A DNA stretch of 64,000 nucleotides from Diatrype stigma (GCA_022225965.2 JAKJXP020000030.1:124001-188000); one strand, 5' to 3'. Shown: positions 35,630 through 48,147, counted from the first letter of the stretch. Made by a program: numbers and translations. The notes: generated by a model not told the origin, from the sequence alone.

Positions 35630-36205
35630 ATGAGTCCGTCCATCATACAGTCCCTGCTGTCGAGCCCCGACATAGCCGAGCTCTACGAGCGCGCGACGCG
35701 GACGGAGTTCCTCGCGCTCGCGGGCCAAGGCCGCCTCCCCCGCGACCAGCTGTCGCAGTGGCTCGCCCAGGACCGGCTGTACTGCCAAGCGTACGCGCGG
35801 TTCATCGGCGGCCTGATATCCCGGGTTCGCCTCCCCCTCTCACCGGGGCCAGGGAAGAGCACGAACACAAAGACAAACACAAACTCAGTGGTGGAATCGG
35901 GCACCGGCAGCAGCCTCGAGTGGCGCATCCTGACCCTGCTGCACGGCGCGCTGGGGGCCATGATGACGGAGCTGCGGTTCTTCGAGAGCACGGCCGCGGA
36001 CTACGGGCTCGACCTCGCGGCCGTCGGGTCCGAGATGGAGGGCCAGGCCGTCGGCTTCGGGCCCAACCCCACGACGCGCGAGTACATCGAGCTGTTCGAC
36101 TCGTTCGCGGCGCAGCCCGGCAGCGCCGTGGACAAGTCCCTGTTCGAGGGCCTGCTCGTGCTGTGGATCACCGAGAAGGCGTACCTCGACTCGTGGTCGT
36201 ACGCG

Positions 36206-36243
<38 letters not shown>

Positions 36244-36478
36244 CAAAAACGCCCAGAACCCGGGGGAGGACCTCGACGGCGGGGCGCTGCGGGAGCGCTT
36301 CATCGGCAACTGGACCTCGGACGAGTTCAAGGCTTTCGTCGCGGAGATCGAGGCCTGTCTGGAAGCGCTTGCCGCTGCCCAGGTCCAGGACTCGGAGGAG
36401 GTGCTCATCGCGAGCTCGCTCTCCGTCGTCAAGAAGGTCCTCGTGCTGGAGGAGGCTTTCTGGCCCTTCGTTGCTTGA
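35630..36478 (+). CDS. TenA/THI-4-type protein (heme-oxygenase-like fold)
   Basis: A 282-residue intronless protein from the ATG at 35630. The start (LLSSPDIAELYERATRTEFLALAGQGRLPRDQLSQWLAQDRLYCQAYARFIGG) is the characteristic opening of TenA-family proteins, all-helical enzymes that in bacteria and plants act as thiaminase II or aminopyrimidine aminohydrolase in thiamine salvage. Further signs are the helix with RILTLLHGALGAMMTELRFFE, LLVLWITEKAYLDSW, and the closing VLVLEEAFWPFV. Whether it works in thiamine salvage here is uncertain: fungal members of this group are often uncharacterised and the catalytic Cys of bacterial TenA is not obvious. A loop has gained eleven Gln (36209-36241). A Ser/Thr/Lys-rich insert at about 70-90 (SPGPGKSTNTKTNTN) is also unusual. 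Confidence 0.85.
36209..36241 (+). repeat. CAG trinucleotide repeat, 11 perfect copies
   Basis: Eleven uninterrupted CAG codons inside the TenA-like gene encode Gln11. All copies are identical at third positions, which indicates recent expansion by slippage. Confidence 0.95.
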
Positions 36479-37222
36479 GGAAGTAGGACGAAGAAGAAAG
36501 GGCGGTCTCGTCCCGGACGGACAACATGTAGTTTCAGAGTAACATGGCAGGCATGGTACCTATCGGCCTGGTCTAGGCAGGTCTCGAGCTTACGTCAATG
36601 GCAATACCTAGGAGAGATTCTCGTTTCTTGAGTAGTTACGGTATACCCATCCAATTTGCAGAGTAGTTGCTAGATAGCTATAATGTAAAAGAAGCGATAG
36701 AGTCTCATTGTCCTGCTATTGCCTATTCTGCACACACAAGAAATATTGATCATGTATCCCATACATTGTTCCTTCAGTCCTTCAGTCCTTCAGTGATAAG
36801 TGGTTTGGGAAGCTGACCAGTTTATTGTGTGTTTACTTCGTGCTACCCCTTGAATCTTGGTGCATATGGTCATTAATGGTCATAAATGGTCATAAATGGA
36901 AAATGTCAATAGTAAATACGCTCTGCGCTAACCTTTCCGGATATACCGGCCTAACTACATGTAGTAAGTGGGCCACTGCCCTACAGCCTATCTGCCTGTT
37001 AAAGATGTTGCTACGACAACAGATCGCGCCTCCCCCGGCCTAGCAAAGTTGCAGGGTTCCATATGTTGACGTTTATGTAAACTAAAACCGCCCCATCCTT
37101 TAGGTCAGGCACTGCGCATTTAATGTTCAACCCCAACCAACAACTAACAAGACAGGTTTTGCAGCAACCCGGACTACACATCGCCACTTGTCGCCATTGT
37201 ATTGCATTGCATATCCCTCACA
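36479..37222. other. Intergenic
   Basis: No gene. Small tandem repeats occur: TTCAGTCC three times near 36772-36792, and ATGGTCAT/AAATGGTCAT units near 36865-36900. Confidence 0.5.
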
Positions 37223-40200
37223 ATGGCTGCCGGCGATCTCATAGATTTCGATATCATCGAAAACCAGAAGGAAAACATACAATCTCTACCGGGAGGCAGA
37301 AGTGCGAAGAAGTTGGTCGAGGTCTTCTCTCCATCGCCCCTCCATAAGCTAGCGACACCCACGCCGACCGACACCAAGAACGTCAACGACTGCATCAGGG
37401 CCGAGTATGAGGCCGAAGTAGCCAACCTCTCAGAGTCAGACGATCCGCTCGACGTCTTCGACAGATACGTGCGGTGGACGTTCGACGCGTACCCATCAGC
37501 GCAGGCTACACCGCAATCTCAGTTACACACCCTGCTCGAGCGCGCTACCAAGGCATTCATCGGCTCCGCCCAATACAAGAATGATCCCAGATACCTGAAG
37601 CTGTGGTTACACTACATCCACTTCTTCTCAGATGCGCCGCGAGAGACGTACGTGTTCTTGTCGCGCCACAGCATCGGCGAGGGCCTGGCACTCTTCTACG
37701 AAGAGTACGCCGAGTGGCTCGAGAGCGCCGGCCGCTGGGCCCAGGCAGAGGAGGTCTACAAGCTGGGAATCGAGCGCGAGGCGAGACCCGTCCAGAGACT
37801 GGTGCGCAAATTCGGGGAGTTCGAGAAGAGGCGGGCGCACGAAGCGGCGAACGCTGCGGACGAGCCGTCATCGCCTGCCCTGCCGAGCATGAGGCCGGCC
37901 CTGGCTGCCAAGATCGACCCGTTCGCGGCGGCCGCGCGGGCAGCAGCCGATCCCCAAGCGCCGAGGCCCACCAGCGGCGTGGGCGGGCCCTCTTCCAAGC
38001 CTGGGAAGGCCAAGCTGGCCGTCTTCTCGGATGCCGATGCGGCTCCGCCCGCCATGTCATCGATGGGATCTGGGGCGAAGGGATGGGATAGTATCGGGTC
38101 GCTGTCGGATCGTAGGAAGGAGAACGTGATGGAACCTAAGCCGTGGGCAGGGGAGACATTGAAGACGGAGGTGAAGAAGAGCAGTGGGCCCAAGATGGCT
38201 GTCTTCAGGGACCCTGTAAGTGAATAACTCACTATCCCCCGTCTGGCTGTGGCCGTTTGTTGATGGAAATAGGACTAATTTGTGGCCATCACGCCATCGT
38301 GTATTTTCAGTCCAAGTCGAGAATAGCAGAGTCACATATTGTTATTGCACCATCCAAGCACCAAGTGATTGTCAACCCACATAGTGGGAGAAGGGAACGT
38401 GTTTTCGTCAACTTAGAAGCAGTCTACCCTACGCCAGAGGAGCCCGGTACCGAACTCAGCTTTGAGGAGTTGTGGGCGGCTAACAGAGGGTGGCTCGATG
38501 TTTCCTGGGAAGACGAAAGCATTGTTGAAGAGAGCTTACCGCAGGACGAGAATAGTCCCGATGTGGATCTGCTCAGCCAGAGAGTTGCAGACAAATTAGT
38601 CGTCCACCACGATGTGGTAATGCTGGACGAAAACGGGGCGATAAAAGATCAGGCAAGATCGGTTAAGCCAAGAAAGAAGAAGTTGATGGAAGTCAACGAG
38701 ACGCAGATTAGTCGGTTCCCCATTTCATTATTCACATCCACCTCCCCTCCCACTTCGCACTTTCCCACTTTGCGATTCAAATTCACTAACACCCACCAGT
38801 CAAAGCAAAACTCGATTCGCCCTCCAAGCCGAAAATCAAAAAGAAGAAGCACTCATCTGAGCCCACCATGACGATGCACACCAAAGCGGCTACAGATGAG
38901 ATTTACGAGCTCTTCAACGCTCCTCTCAAGTCCGCACAGGATGAAGATGCTGACAGCGACGAAGATGAGTACATGACAGATGGCGACTACACTAGTGATG
39001 CGGAGAGCACCGGCACCACCAGACATGCTCCAACAAGTGAAGCCGGTGATGACGAGACATCGGATGAGAAGAGTGTAAGCGAATGGTCGGAGTTCACCGC
39101 TCAGAAGCATATTCCTGACATCGACGAGGATGAGGATGATGATGAGGACCAAGACCACACCCGCGTATCTGAGTTGCCTGACGATGTTCAGATGACTGAT
39201 GACGATGGCGATGATGGTGACGATGACCAGGATGGTGACTTGTCTCCCCCGAGGACCAGATTCATTCCTCTACCACCCGAAGATTACAATCCACCTATGC
39301 GACCTTATAGGGATCCGGTCGAGGTGGCTAACAACCGCCTTCCGTTCATGACACCTATCACAGAGCGTACTGAGATGTCTCTTGGTGTTGTCACTGCAGC
39401 CAGGTCACATTATGGGAAGACACCTAGCAGGGCCGACTCACTGGACACTCCTACGGACGATGAAGAGGACGACGAGGATTTCGAGCCCCTCAGTAGTCCT
39501 CTTCGGGAGGTACTAAGCGCATCGCGCTCACCTGTGAAGATCGCACAGCCCAAACTGCAGAAATCCGTACCTGCCGCTGCAAAGCCCGTGCCTGCCAAAA
39601 CGGTAGTCCCGAAGGGCCCAATCATCACAGATGCTCAATGCAACCCCGTCGACACGGCGATCCGAGAGGAGATCCTAGCGAAGATGCACCCGCCACTGGT
39701 CTCGTACGCCAATTTCTACGACCACCGCAGCGAGAGGTTCGAGCGCGGCCCCGAGATCCGAAAGTTCGCCAAGGCCATGACCAAAGCCACCAAGAACGGC
39801 AACGACAAGACTGGCGCGATCCACAGCCCCATCGTACTCGAGTTCCCCGAGCTTATGTGCGAGTACACCATCAAGCGCGAGCTCGGTGCTGGGGCCTTCG
39901 CGCCCGTGTACCTCGTGGAGAACTCGTCGCCGGAGTCGGAGCAAGGCGCAGTGGAGGAGGGGCAGGAGCAGCAGCCGCTGATCGCCATGGGCAAGGGCGC
40001 GTTCGCGACGACGCACCGCCGGCCGCTCGAGGCGCTCAAGATGGAGCAGCCGCCCACGGCGTGGGAGTTCTACATGATGCGGCTGGCGGCGACGCGCCTA
40101 GGCCCGCAGCACCGCGCCACGGCCTCTATCTCGGCCGCCCTCGAGATGCACCTCTACCAGGACGACGGGTTTTTGTTCCTGCCGTACCACCCGCACGGCA

Positions 40201-40961
40201 CGCTGCTCGACGTCGTCAACCACTTCCGCACCGCCGAGCCCTCCCAGGTCATGGACGAGCCGCTCGCCATGTTCTTCGCCGTCGAACTGCTGCGCACCGT
40301 CGAGGCCCTGCACTCCAAGCAGATCCTGCACGGCGACATCAAGCCCGACAACTGCCTGCTCCGGCTCGACTCGCTTCCGGCCGGCCTGACCACTACAACA
40401 GAGAGCGGCTGCCAGCAACAGCAACTCTCGGCCCAGTGGCACGCCGACGGCTCGGGCGGCTGGGCGGCCCGCGGCGTCGTGCTGATCGACTTCGGGCGCG
40501 GCATCGACATGCGCGCGTTCGCGCCCGGGGTGCAGTTCGTGGCCGACTGGAAGACGACGGCGCAGGACTGCGCCGAGGCGCGCGAGGGCCGGCCCTGGAC
40601 CTGGCAGATCGACTACCACGGCCTGGCTGGCGTCGTGCACTGCCTGCTGTTCGGGCGCTACATCGACACGGTGCGGGCCGACGGCGGCGTCGCCGTCGCC
40701 GGCGGCCGCCGCTACAAGATCCGCGAGAGCCTCAAGCGCTACTGGCAGACCGACATCTGGCACGACTGCTTCGACGTCCTGCTCAACCCGGCCTCCCACG
40801 CCGCCGAGGGCGGCGAGGCCGGCGCCCTGCCCGTCACGCGCAGCCTCCGCCGCGTGCGCGAGCGCATGGAGCAGTGGCTCGAGGCCAACTGCGAGCGCGG
40901 CGTCGGCTTGCGCGCTATGATGGGGAGGGTTGAGGCTTTCGCTAAGGGGGGTCGCAAGTGA
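37223..40961 (+). CDS. BUB1: Spindle checkpoint kinase Bub1 (3 exons)
   Basis: Kinetochore Ser/Thr kinase that delays anaphase until chromosomes attach. Exons 37223-38215, 38311-38710 and 38800-40961 give 1184 residues. A KEN box lies at residues 16-18 (NQKENI) and a second at about 299-301 (RRKENV). The Mad3/Bub1 TPR domain spans roughly 55-210 (DPLDVFDRYVRW, DPRYLKLWLHYI, EEYAEWLESAGRWAQAEEVY). A segment with SFEELWAANRGW around 375-395 looks like the GLEBS motif that binds Bub3. A long acidic, disordered middle follows. The kinase domain begins near 820 with GAGAFAPV, Lys878 in ALKMEQP, HGDIKPDN at about 975 (the HGD form usual in Bub1) and DFG at about 1028, so it should be catalytically competent. 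The second intron uses GTCGGT, a weaker donor, and is the less certain junction. Confidence 0.95.
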
Positions 40962-42031
40962 GAGAGGCGCAAGTAGATATTTGCGAAGAAGCAAGATGAA
41001 GATTTGATCGATCCGTGGTCGGATTGGATGGACGAGTGCATTGCCTGATTGGAAAAGGGGCGCAGAAGAAAAGAAAGGCATCCTTTGCGTTGGCACACTT
41101 CATCCACTTCTTCATATTATATTAACGACGCATATATAGTCTTACGGCATAACGCGTGCATGACATGGCAATGCGGCGTTGGCGGTTGGTTTAGGCGTCG
41201 GTGGACACTTGCTTAAGAGGCGGCTGCTCTTTTCCTCATCCTCTTTTGATTCATCTCTATCATACTACCGAGGATGGACAAGGAAAAAGAGCAGAGGAAG
41301 TCACATATTACAGGGGAAGGATTACCACTTTTTGGTTTTGCTCATTCTTCTGCCAAAATTGCTATTCGAGCACTCTCATACTTAGTTACTGATTATCACA
41401 TACATACCCGCATACCCCCGAACGTTTATCGTCTCTAGATACTCTAGATATTTTTTTCAATATTAGCTCAAGTTACATCCAATTCGTATTCACACGTGTA
41501 GCTCTGTGTCCTGCTCGCTATAGAATTCGCCTTGGATCAGCCCTCTTCTGTGGTTAGCAGTCTATATTTGATGCAGGCGCAAGACTGCTATTTCACCACG
41601 GTGTCTTACTGAAAGACACGACGACCCGTGGCCGACGCGGGGCTGAGCTAAACTCGGGAAGGCGATCGGCCCCGAGTATCGGACATACCCGGCATTTTAG
41701 CCTCAAACCCGACCTCATGGCCCCACATCGGGTCGGCATCAAGCCGTAATCGCTGCGTGAGAGCGAGGGGGGATGTTTTATACGTGCCGATGTAGGAGGT
41801 GAGAGCCGACAATATCCGCTATGTATCGAATTACAAGATCTATGGCCTACTACCTGGTACTTACAACATATACAGGATATCGCAACGTCAGTTGGATGTT
41901 GCTATCCACGCTTCAATGTGCAAATGGGAAAACACATCGATATTCTAGTTAGCTAGTTATCCACCCACCCACCCACTGCATCTTACGACGTTGCTCCAGC
42001 CAGGTTTTCAAGCCTCCGGTCTCGCCGCAAA
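40962..42031. other. Intergenic
   Basis: About 1.1 kb without a recognisable gene, between two genes on the plus strand. Confidence 0.5.
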
Positions 42032-43195
42032 ATGAGCTTCACGGTGCTTTCCGACTCGGATGTCAAGAGCCTCCTCGCCGGGCTATCGACAGCGGACGCG
42101 ACACAACTGCTAGACGTTCTCGGGCAGGCCCTGGTCCAGTATTCCTGCCAGGATGAGCAGAAATACCAGCCGCACCGCGGCGTCGTGGCGCGGCCGGACG
42201 GCCAGGTCAGCCTGTTCATGCCCGCCACCACACCGGAGACGATCGGCGTCAAGATCGTGGGCGTAAGCCCATCGAAACCATCGCCGCCGACGGCAAGCAG
42301 CAGCAGCGCCCCCTTGCCGGACTCGTCGGAATCGAAACCGCCGCCCCCAGGCTTGAAGAGCGCCCTGACCCTATGCGACGCGTCCGGCCAGGCCTTCGGC
42401 GTGCTCAACGCCGCAGAGCTCACAGCCTTCCGCACCGCGCTCGGGTCCATGCTGCTGTACCGGTACCGGCGGACCACGGAGCGCATCGTCGTGTTCGGCG
42501 CGGGCCAGCAGGCCCTCTGGCACATCCGGCTGGCGCTGCTGCTGCGCGGCGCCGACATCCGCGCCATCACGGTCGTCAACCGCTCGCGCGCGCGGACCGA
42601 CCAGCTGATCGGCGCCTTGGAGCTTCCCGCAGGCGTCCGCCTGGAGGCCTTCGACGGCGACCGCGGCGCCGCCGCGCTGGAGGCCCTGGTCGCCGACGCC
42701 GACGCCATCTTCTGCACGACGCCGGCGACGGCGCCGCTGTTCCCCGCGGCGTACCTGGCCTCGGCGCGCGCGCGCCGAAAGACGCGCTACGTCGCCGCCA
42801 TCGGGTCGTACCGCCTCGACATGCAGGAGCTCGACCCGGAGTTCGTGCGCCTGGTGGCGGATCCGGCCAGCGTGCTTGGAACCACCACGACAGAAGATGG
42901 CGGCGCAGCGACGCATTACCAAGGTGGCGTGGTCGCTGTCGATAGTCGGGGCGGCTGTCTGCAGGAGGCGGGGGAGCTGGTCAAGGCTGTGATCTCGCCG
43001 GATAAGATGGTTGAGGTGGGCCGGCTGCTGCATGTCAAGGGCGAAGACGGTGGAGCTGCTGAGTTAGATGCCTGGCTGGAGAATGGGCTGGTCGTGTACA
43101 AGAGCGTCGGCGTCGGGGTAATGGACATTGCGATCGGACGGCAGCTGCTTGACTTGGCGAGAAATAAGGGCTTGGGCGTCAGCACGGATTTTTAG
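42032..43195 (+). CDS. Ornithine cyclodeaminase/mu-crystallin family protein
   Basis: An NAD(P)-binding protein of 387 residues from the ATG at 42032, without introns. Members deaminate and cyclise ornithine to proline or reduce ketimines; the actual substrate cannot be assigned here. The start MSFTVLSDSDVKSLL and the segment GQVSLFMPATTPETIGVKIVGV are family hallmarks, as is ALTLCDASGQAFGVLNAAELTAFRTAL. The Rossmann motif IVVFGAGQQALWH (about 152-164) follows, then the VVNRS strand and AIFCTTPAT. Residues about 80-108 (SPSKPSPPTASSSSAPLPDS and a PPPP run) form a low-complexity insert in the middle of the substrate domain, which bacterial members lack. The end (VGVGVMDIAIGRQLLDLARNKG) is complete. 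Convergent with APN1. Confidence 0.92.
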   Translation: MSFTVLSDSDVKSLLAGLSTADATQLLDVLGQALVQYSCQDEQKYQPHRGVVARPDGQVSLFMPATTPETIGVKIVGVSPSKPSPPTASSSSAPLPDSSESKPPPPGLKSALTLCDASGQAFGVLNAAELTAFRTALGSMLLYRYRRTTERIVVFGAGQQALWHIRLALLLRGADIRAITVVNRSRARTDQLIGALELPAGVRLEAFDGDRGAAALEALVADADAIFCTTPATAPLFPAAYLASARARRKTRYVAAIGSYRLDMQELDPEFVRLVADPASVLGTTTTEDGGAATHYQGGVVAVDSRGGCLQEAGELVKAVISPDKMVEVGRLLHVKGEDGGAAELDAWLENGLVVYKSVGVGVMDIAIGRQLLDLARNKGLGVSTDF

Positions 43196-44004
43196 ATGAG
43201 GCCGATATCAGGCCTATGGCGTCAACATTAATTACCTAGGTAGACTTCACAATGACCTCCGAGTCCTAGCCGAAAGGACTTGATAGGTGATTTGACTACC
43301 TATATATGTATGTCTGTGTGCGTTTCTACTACAGTTTAAACAAGCTACTGAAGTTGATCGATGGCGAACCCCATCTCCTTTTGGAATCCAGTCTCCAATG
43401 CCGCCTGAATAGGTATGAAAACCCCATCCCGACACCGCGGATCGGGAGTATATAACCCAACTATGAGTTTAAGCCTGGTTGGGAGGTATAGTATAGGTAT
43501 ACTTCTCAAACATGCTCAACAACGTGTTGTCATAGGAATCGAAAGGTCATGATCAATGATATAGTCTATCCTCCTCGCTGGTTTGTATAAGTAGGTAGAA
43601 CTCTCATATCGCGATTTCATGATCTATGACCTGCCTATGCATATATTGAACGAAAATGTAGTCATTGGTGTTGGGTTCAGTTTCAGAAGAAAGAAAGAAA
43701 CATAGTTTCCCACGCCCAAGATGTAAGATGCCACAGGGGTAGACAGATGAGATTGTGACTGATGTGTCAGAGAGGCTCCCCTCTGGGGACTGTTATGTAA
43801 CATAGAAGCTTGCTTTGCCCCCCTGAAGCTTATATTGTGCCCTTGACTGCTCTATGTCGCCCAATCATTATAGCCGTTTAAGAATGTCTAGCACTTAGAT
43901 TAGTAGTCTTAAGACTACCCAGACTGCTAGAGTGCCCGTATGCCATGAACGCCACAAGTCCCAAGCATGTTATACATGATATACAATCACAAGACTCGTT
44001 AGTA
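43196..44004. other. Intergenic between convergent genes
   Basis: Shared 3' region; no gene. It contains an exact TACCTAGGTA at 43233-43242. Confidence 0.5.
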
Positions 44005-45403
44005 TCACTCAGACTCATCCTCATCGGACGGGGCAGCCTTCTTTTTGCCCCGTCCCTTGCCTTTGCCCTTCTTGGCATCCTTTTCGGCCTTGCGATCTAC
44101 CTGGTCCTGTACTTTGCTGCGCTCGCCCGCGCCCTGCGCCTGCAAGCGTCGATCGTGTGCCTTGAACTCGTCACTTTCCGGATCCATCCCGATGAGGCTC
44201 TCCAGCAGCTTGATCTCGTCAGCCCACACCTGTTTGTCTTCGATGGTCTTCCCGTCCGGCCCCTTCCGATCTATAGGCGTCTCGAGAACCATGGGGAGGT
44301 GCTGCAGAGGCTCGTAGTTCATGACGTTGTGGAAGGCGCGGAGGCCGAGGAACCCCGTTCCAATATTGGCGTGGAGATCACGGTTCGAGTCGAACGGCGC
44401 CTTGCTATCGTTCAGATGGAGCGCCTTCACGTACTTCAGCCCCACCGCCTTGTCGAGCTTGTCAAAGGTCTCTTTGAAGGCCTCGGGAGACCGGAGGTCG
44501 TAGCCCGCAGCGAAAGCATGACACGTGTCGATGCATACGCCCACCCTACTCTTGTCGTCTATCTTCTCGATGATGTCGCGCAGATCCTCGAAGGTCGATC
44601 CAATAACGTTACCCTGCCCGGCCATGTTCTCTAGGAGCGTGATGACTGTGCTCGTAGCCTTGTGCGACCTGTTCAGCTGCGTGGCTATCCGCTGGATAGC
44701 CTCCGCCCTGTCCTCTCCGTTGGAATTCCCCGGGTGGAAGTTATACAGCTTTATGCCGAGGGATTCACAGCGCTGGAGGTCGTCTAGAAAAGCAGTATAG
44801 GCCTGATCTGCCTTTGTTTTATCCGACTGTGCGAGGTTTACAAGATAGGAGCCGTGAGGAACGCAGTGCTTGTGGGCCTCGAAGCCGTGCGCATGAGATA
44901 GGGCGCGGAACTGGTCTCGTGCCTCAGGCGTGATAGGAGGGTTTGCCCATTTCCGCTGCGACTTGAGGAAAAGTGCAAATGAATTCGCTCCGATATGTAT
45001 GGCATTGTTGATCGAGTTATGCACGCCTGCATACAAAACCCATTAGCCCGACAGCTCGCATGACCTAGAAATTCAACAGCTTACCTCCAGCACTGCTAAC
45101 GTGGGCGCCAATGTACATAGACTTCTTTAGTGAAGAAATGGCCGTACGCTCCGCGAGCGGCACCGCATCTTCGGCCTTGTCCTTTGTAGTCTTGCGCTTC
45201 TTAGGTTTAGCTTCGTCTTTGGCTACGGCTGTCTCTGTTTCCCGCTCATCCTCCTCGACCACGGCCTTGACGGCCTTTCGTTTCGTGGCTTTGGCTTTGG
45301 GGACGCGAGAGGCAGACTCCATGTTCCCATTCGCTTCAATGCCAGCCTCCTTGGTCACGGCAATGGCTGCTTGCGAGGCTTGGCGAGTCGTTCGACGGGA
45401 CAT
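44005..45403 (-). CDS. APN1: AP endonuclease 1, Nfo/endonuclease IV family (2 exons)
   Basis: Cuts 5' to abasic sites and cleans blocked 3' ends during base excision repair. Exons (minus) 45403-45085 and 45026-44005 give 446 residues; the 58-base intron splits the Gly codon in SSAGG. After a 95-residue basic N-terminal extension (KRK and KKRK clusters, plausible nuclear signals) the TIM-barrel starts at YIGAHVSSAGGVHNSI. Zinc ligands can be seen in HPGNS, LLENMAGQGN, CIDTCHAFAAGYD, KALHLNDSK and VLETPID, the set expected for the trinuclear site. The C-terminal tail is rich in Lys and Gly (KKGKGKGRGKKKAAP) and ends acidic, which probably means a second nuclear signal. The ATG at 45403 is chosen because the open frame further upstream begins without ATG. 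Confidence 0.96.
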
Positions 45404-46627
45404 GGTGATGAGGGACGGAATGCCTCGTGTACAAAGATATCGCAGTGGCACTCGATGAAGTCTAGGCCGATTGTTAACACAAGTTGTGGTGGATAGTCAA
45501 ATAAATCATCGATACTGGCATATGCTAAACTCACAAAGGCATTACTACAGCTTCGCCAAGGATGTCCTGCGCCTGCCGTCAGTGTCAGCGGTTGAGACGC
45601 GTTTCAGGGAACCTGCTTCATTGATACGCGTGATCACGTGCGGCTTTAATTAGGTATACTTCGTACTTCGTAGGTCGGGTGTATTTAATTAATGCATAAC
45701 GTAGCTGAGTTATGCTTTGTGCTGGTTTATGCGAAATATGTACCCGCATAAACATAAGCCCATAGTAATCTTCCGAGACCGACAGTTGACCGAAGATAAA
45801 TTGGGCGGTCACTCAGGAACTCCGTTATCCACTGATAACTGGTGACTGGTGAATCGCCACCATACGCAACTTTTCACACTCGCACTGGGCCGAGCTGAGA
45901 CGATTATTCGGATATTTATTACCTAACTGTAGCTATTCATAGCCGAAACAAAACATGCCAATGTTGAATTGTGTGATTGTAAAGGAGGGCAATCCGGATA
46001 TACGTTCAAAAATACTCAGAAGCCTATCAATGTCCGAGTTCTAACTATCTCGACGTAGATCCTGTTTCGAAACCGTGGTTTCTATGTATAGCTACGACAG
46101 TCACGACCGTGCTGAGCTTGCATCGTGGGTACAACATAAGCTTAAAGATGATAAGCCAAGGAGATGAAAATATACCGACGGCCTTCTGGGACCACCCGCT
46201 GTCGTATGCTTGGCCATCATTCTCAAGTTTATGTGGTATAGGTATGTAGAGTGGCCTTTGCACGAGTCTAGTAACAGGCCCCCTTAGCAAATACTGGACC
46301 GGGACAATGTTGTTGATCGATTATTTCCGTCTTGTTTATCCAATGTCGTTTGATCAACATCTAACCACGGTATACTGCATATGAGACGCCCGTGGTGATG
46401 GTGGCAGCAGTGATGGTCGTGATGAAAGTGGCGCCGGCGGGTAGTGATGGTGAATTATCCCGTCAACCCGTCAGCCCGTACGCTCGCTTGAGGGGAACTT
46501 CGATAAGCAAGAGAAGAGAGAAAGAGGGCACGCGATCACTTGCTGGATTCAGGGTCCTACATGACCGACAAGACTACCGAGACAAGATCTCCGACGGATG
46601 CCCAGAAGCCAATGCACCCAAGCTTTC

Positions 46628-46667
46628 GTGGCAGCGTGGCAGCGTGGCAGCGTGGCAGCATGGCAGC
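46628..46667 (+). repeat. GTGGCAGC octamer tandem repeat
   Basis: Four exact copies of GTGGCAGC are followed by one ATGGCAGC. Confidence 0.9.
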
Positions 46668-48147
46668 GACGACAATGCGTCAGTGGGATGAACGAGAGAA
46701 GCCTCGAGTGTGTTCATGTTACCCACGGTCCCACACCGCAGCCCGTTTTATTCCTACATACTATGTACATACATACATACAGCACCACCTAACCGCAATG
46801 TACGCAATGTACGTACGCACATACACAGCAACATCATACAGCTAGCCCTGCTCGTCTCTCGCAACCACATATACATGCATGCAGCTTGATTGTCGCGTGC
46901 CTCTATTTCTCCTATACTGGTTACTGCCGGATACTACCTCATATTCCTCCTACCATGTCTGCATTGTCTGCATTGTCCGGCGCCTTGCGAGAAAGGCCGT
47001 GAAAACCCAGCCTTCCAGACTCTGCACCCAGCACCCAGCTCAGCTACCGCCCAGGTCTAGAAGCCAGTCAAAGCGCATTAAACTTGCACGTGTGGGAGCC
47101 CCCGAGTATGATTGGTTGCAAATCCAGGGTCTCTAGCGGTACTTACTGGACGCTACACGCTAGCGCACACAGGTGGGAATAGACGTGGGGTGGGAGGAGG
47201 GGCCCTCCGTTGAAGATCCCGGTACATGCGGCTCATAGTCCCAATCTCTGCGGTTTCCTACGTAATCTGATGAGTTAAAACATGAGGGTGAGAACATTGA
47301 ATGCCCAGCAACCTTGAAATACCGTAATGGTATTCGGTAATCTACATACCCGCCTCCCGCCATCCGCCATCCGCCATCCGCCATCGACCTGCTTGGTTTG
47401 TCACCAGTGACGAGCACCGCCAAGTGATCTTCTACTCAGGTATGCGTGTAGCATTCCAGGCCACCACCTGCCTAAAATGCCGTCTTGCGACTAGTACTCG
47501 CAGTCTCGCAAGAGGAACCGGTTCGCTTGGTTTGCTTGGCTTTCCTCGGGTTCCTCGAAGCCAGACTTGGCGGCTTCTTATCGATCTGAAGCGTAACATA
47601 TCGGACTATTTCAATACTACCATAATATTTTCCATCCGCATGCTGTCCAGGTGTCGCGTGACCTACTTGTGTTTGAGTTTTAAGGCACCCTAGTTGAGAT
47701 GGAAACTTACAGTATTTTGCCTGTGAATGTAATGAGATGATACCTACGTAGGTAGAATTGATGACTTGACAGAGATGCCGCTGCGCCGCTTGCAAGTGCC
47801 ATTGTTTTTTATTTTCATGTACCCATGTACCCCTCATACGGACCAACGAGAGATACGCTGAGGAGCTCGTGCTTTCAACCAGTCGCTCGCTTCGTCGAGG
47901 GAGAGATCCATCCGCCAATCCTTGCATATATACTGTGCCCACCAATCCTACTATATCCAGATGTCCATATGGTATGTGTATGTAGCAATCTGGTGTGGGG
48001 GAAAAGCGGAGGGTGGGTTGCTGTGAAGAACCACTCACTACCTACGATGTACATGGTTTACATACTACATACATGGTTCGCTCGGAGGCATTCAGAAGGT
48101 ACTATAGGCACAATGCGGGTGGGAACAAACAAGGACACACCTACGAC

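Noticed and set aside
39638..40933. 431-codon frame on the plus strand
   Set aside because: Overlaps the Bub1 kinase domain in another frame; Arg/Ala-rich composition reflects GC-rich codons.
40098..41096. 332-codon minus-strand frame
   Set aside because: Antisense to the Bub1 kinase domain, which has clear catalytic motifs.
42371..43033. 220-codon minus-strand frame
   Set aside because: Antisense to the ornithine-cyclodeaminase homologue.
44392..44401. GGTTCGAGTC, like a tRNA B box
   Set aside because: It lies inside APN1 coding sequence and no tRNA cloverleaf or A box can be drawn around it.
47472..48038. 188-codon minus-strand frame
   Set aside because: No family resemblance, and it runs through intergenic sequence with palindromes; unlikely to be coding.
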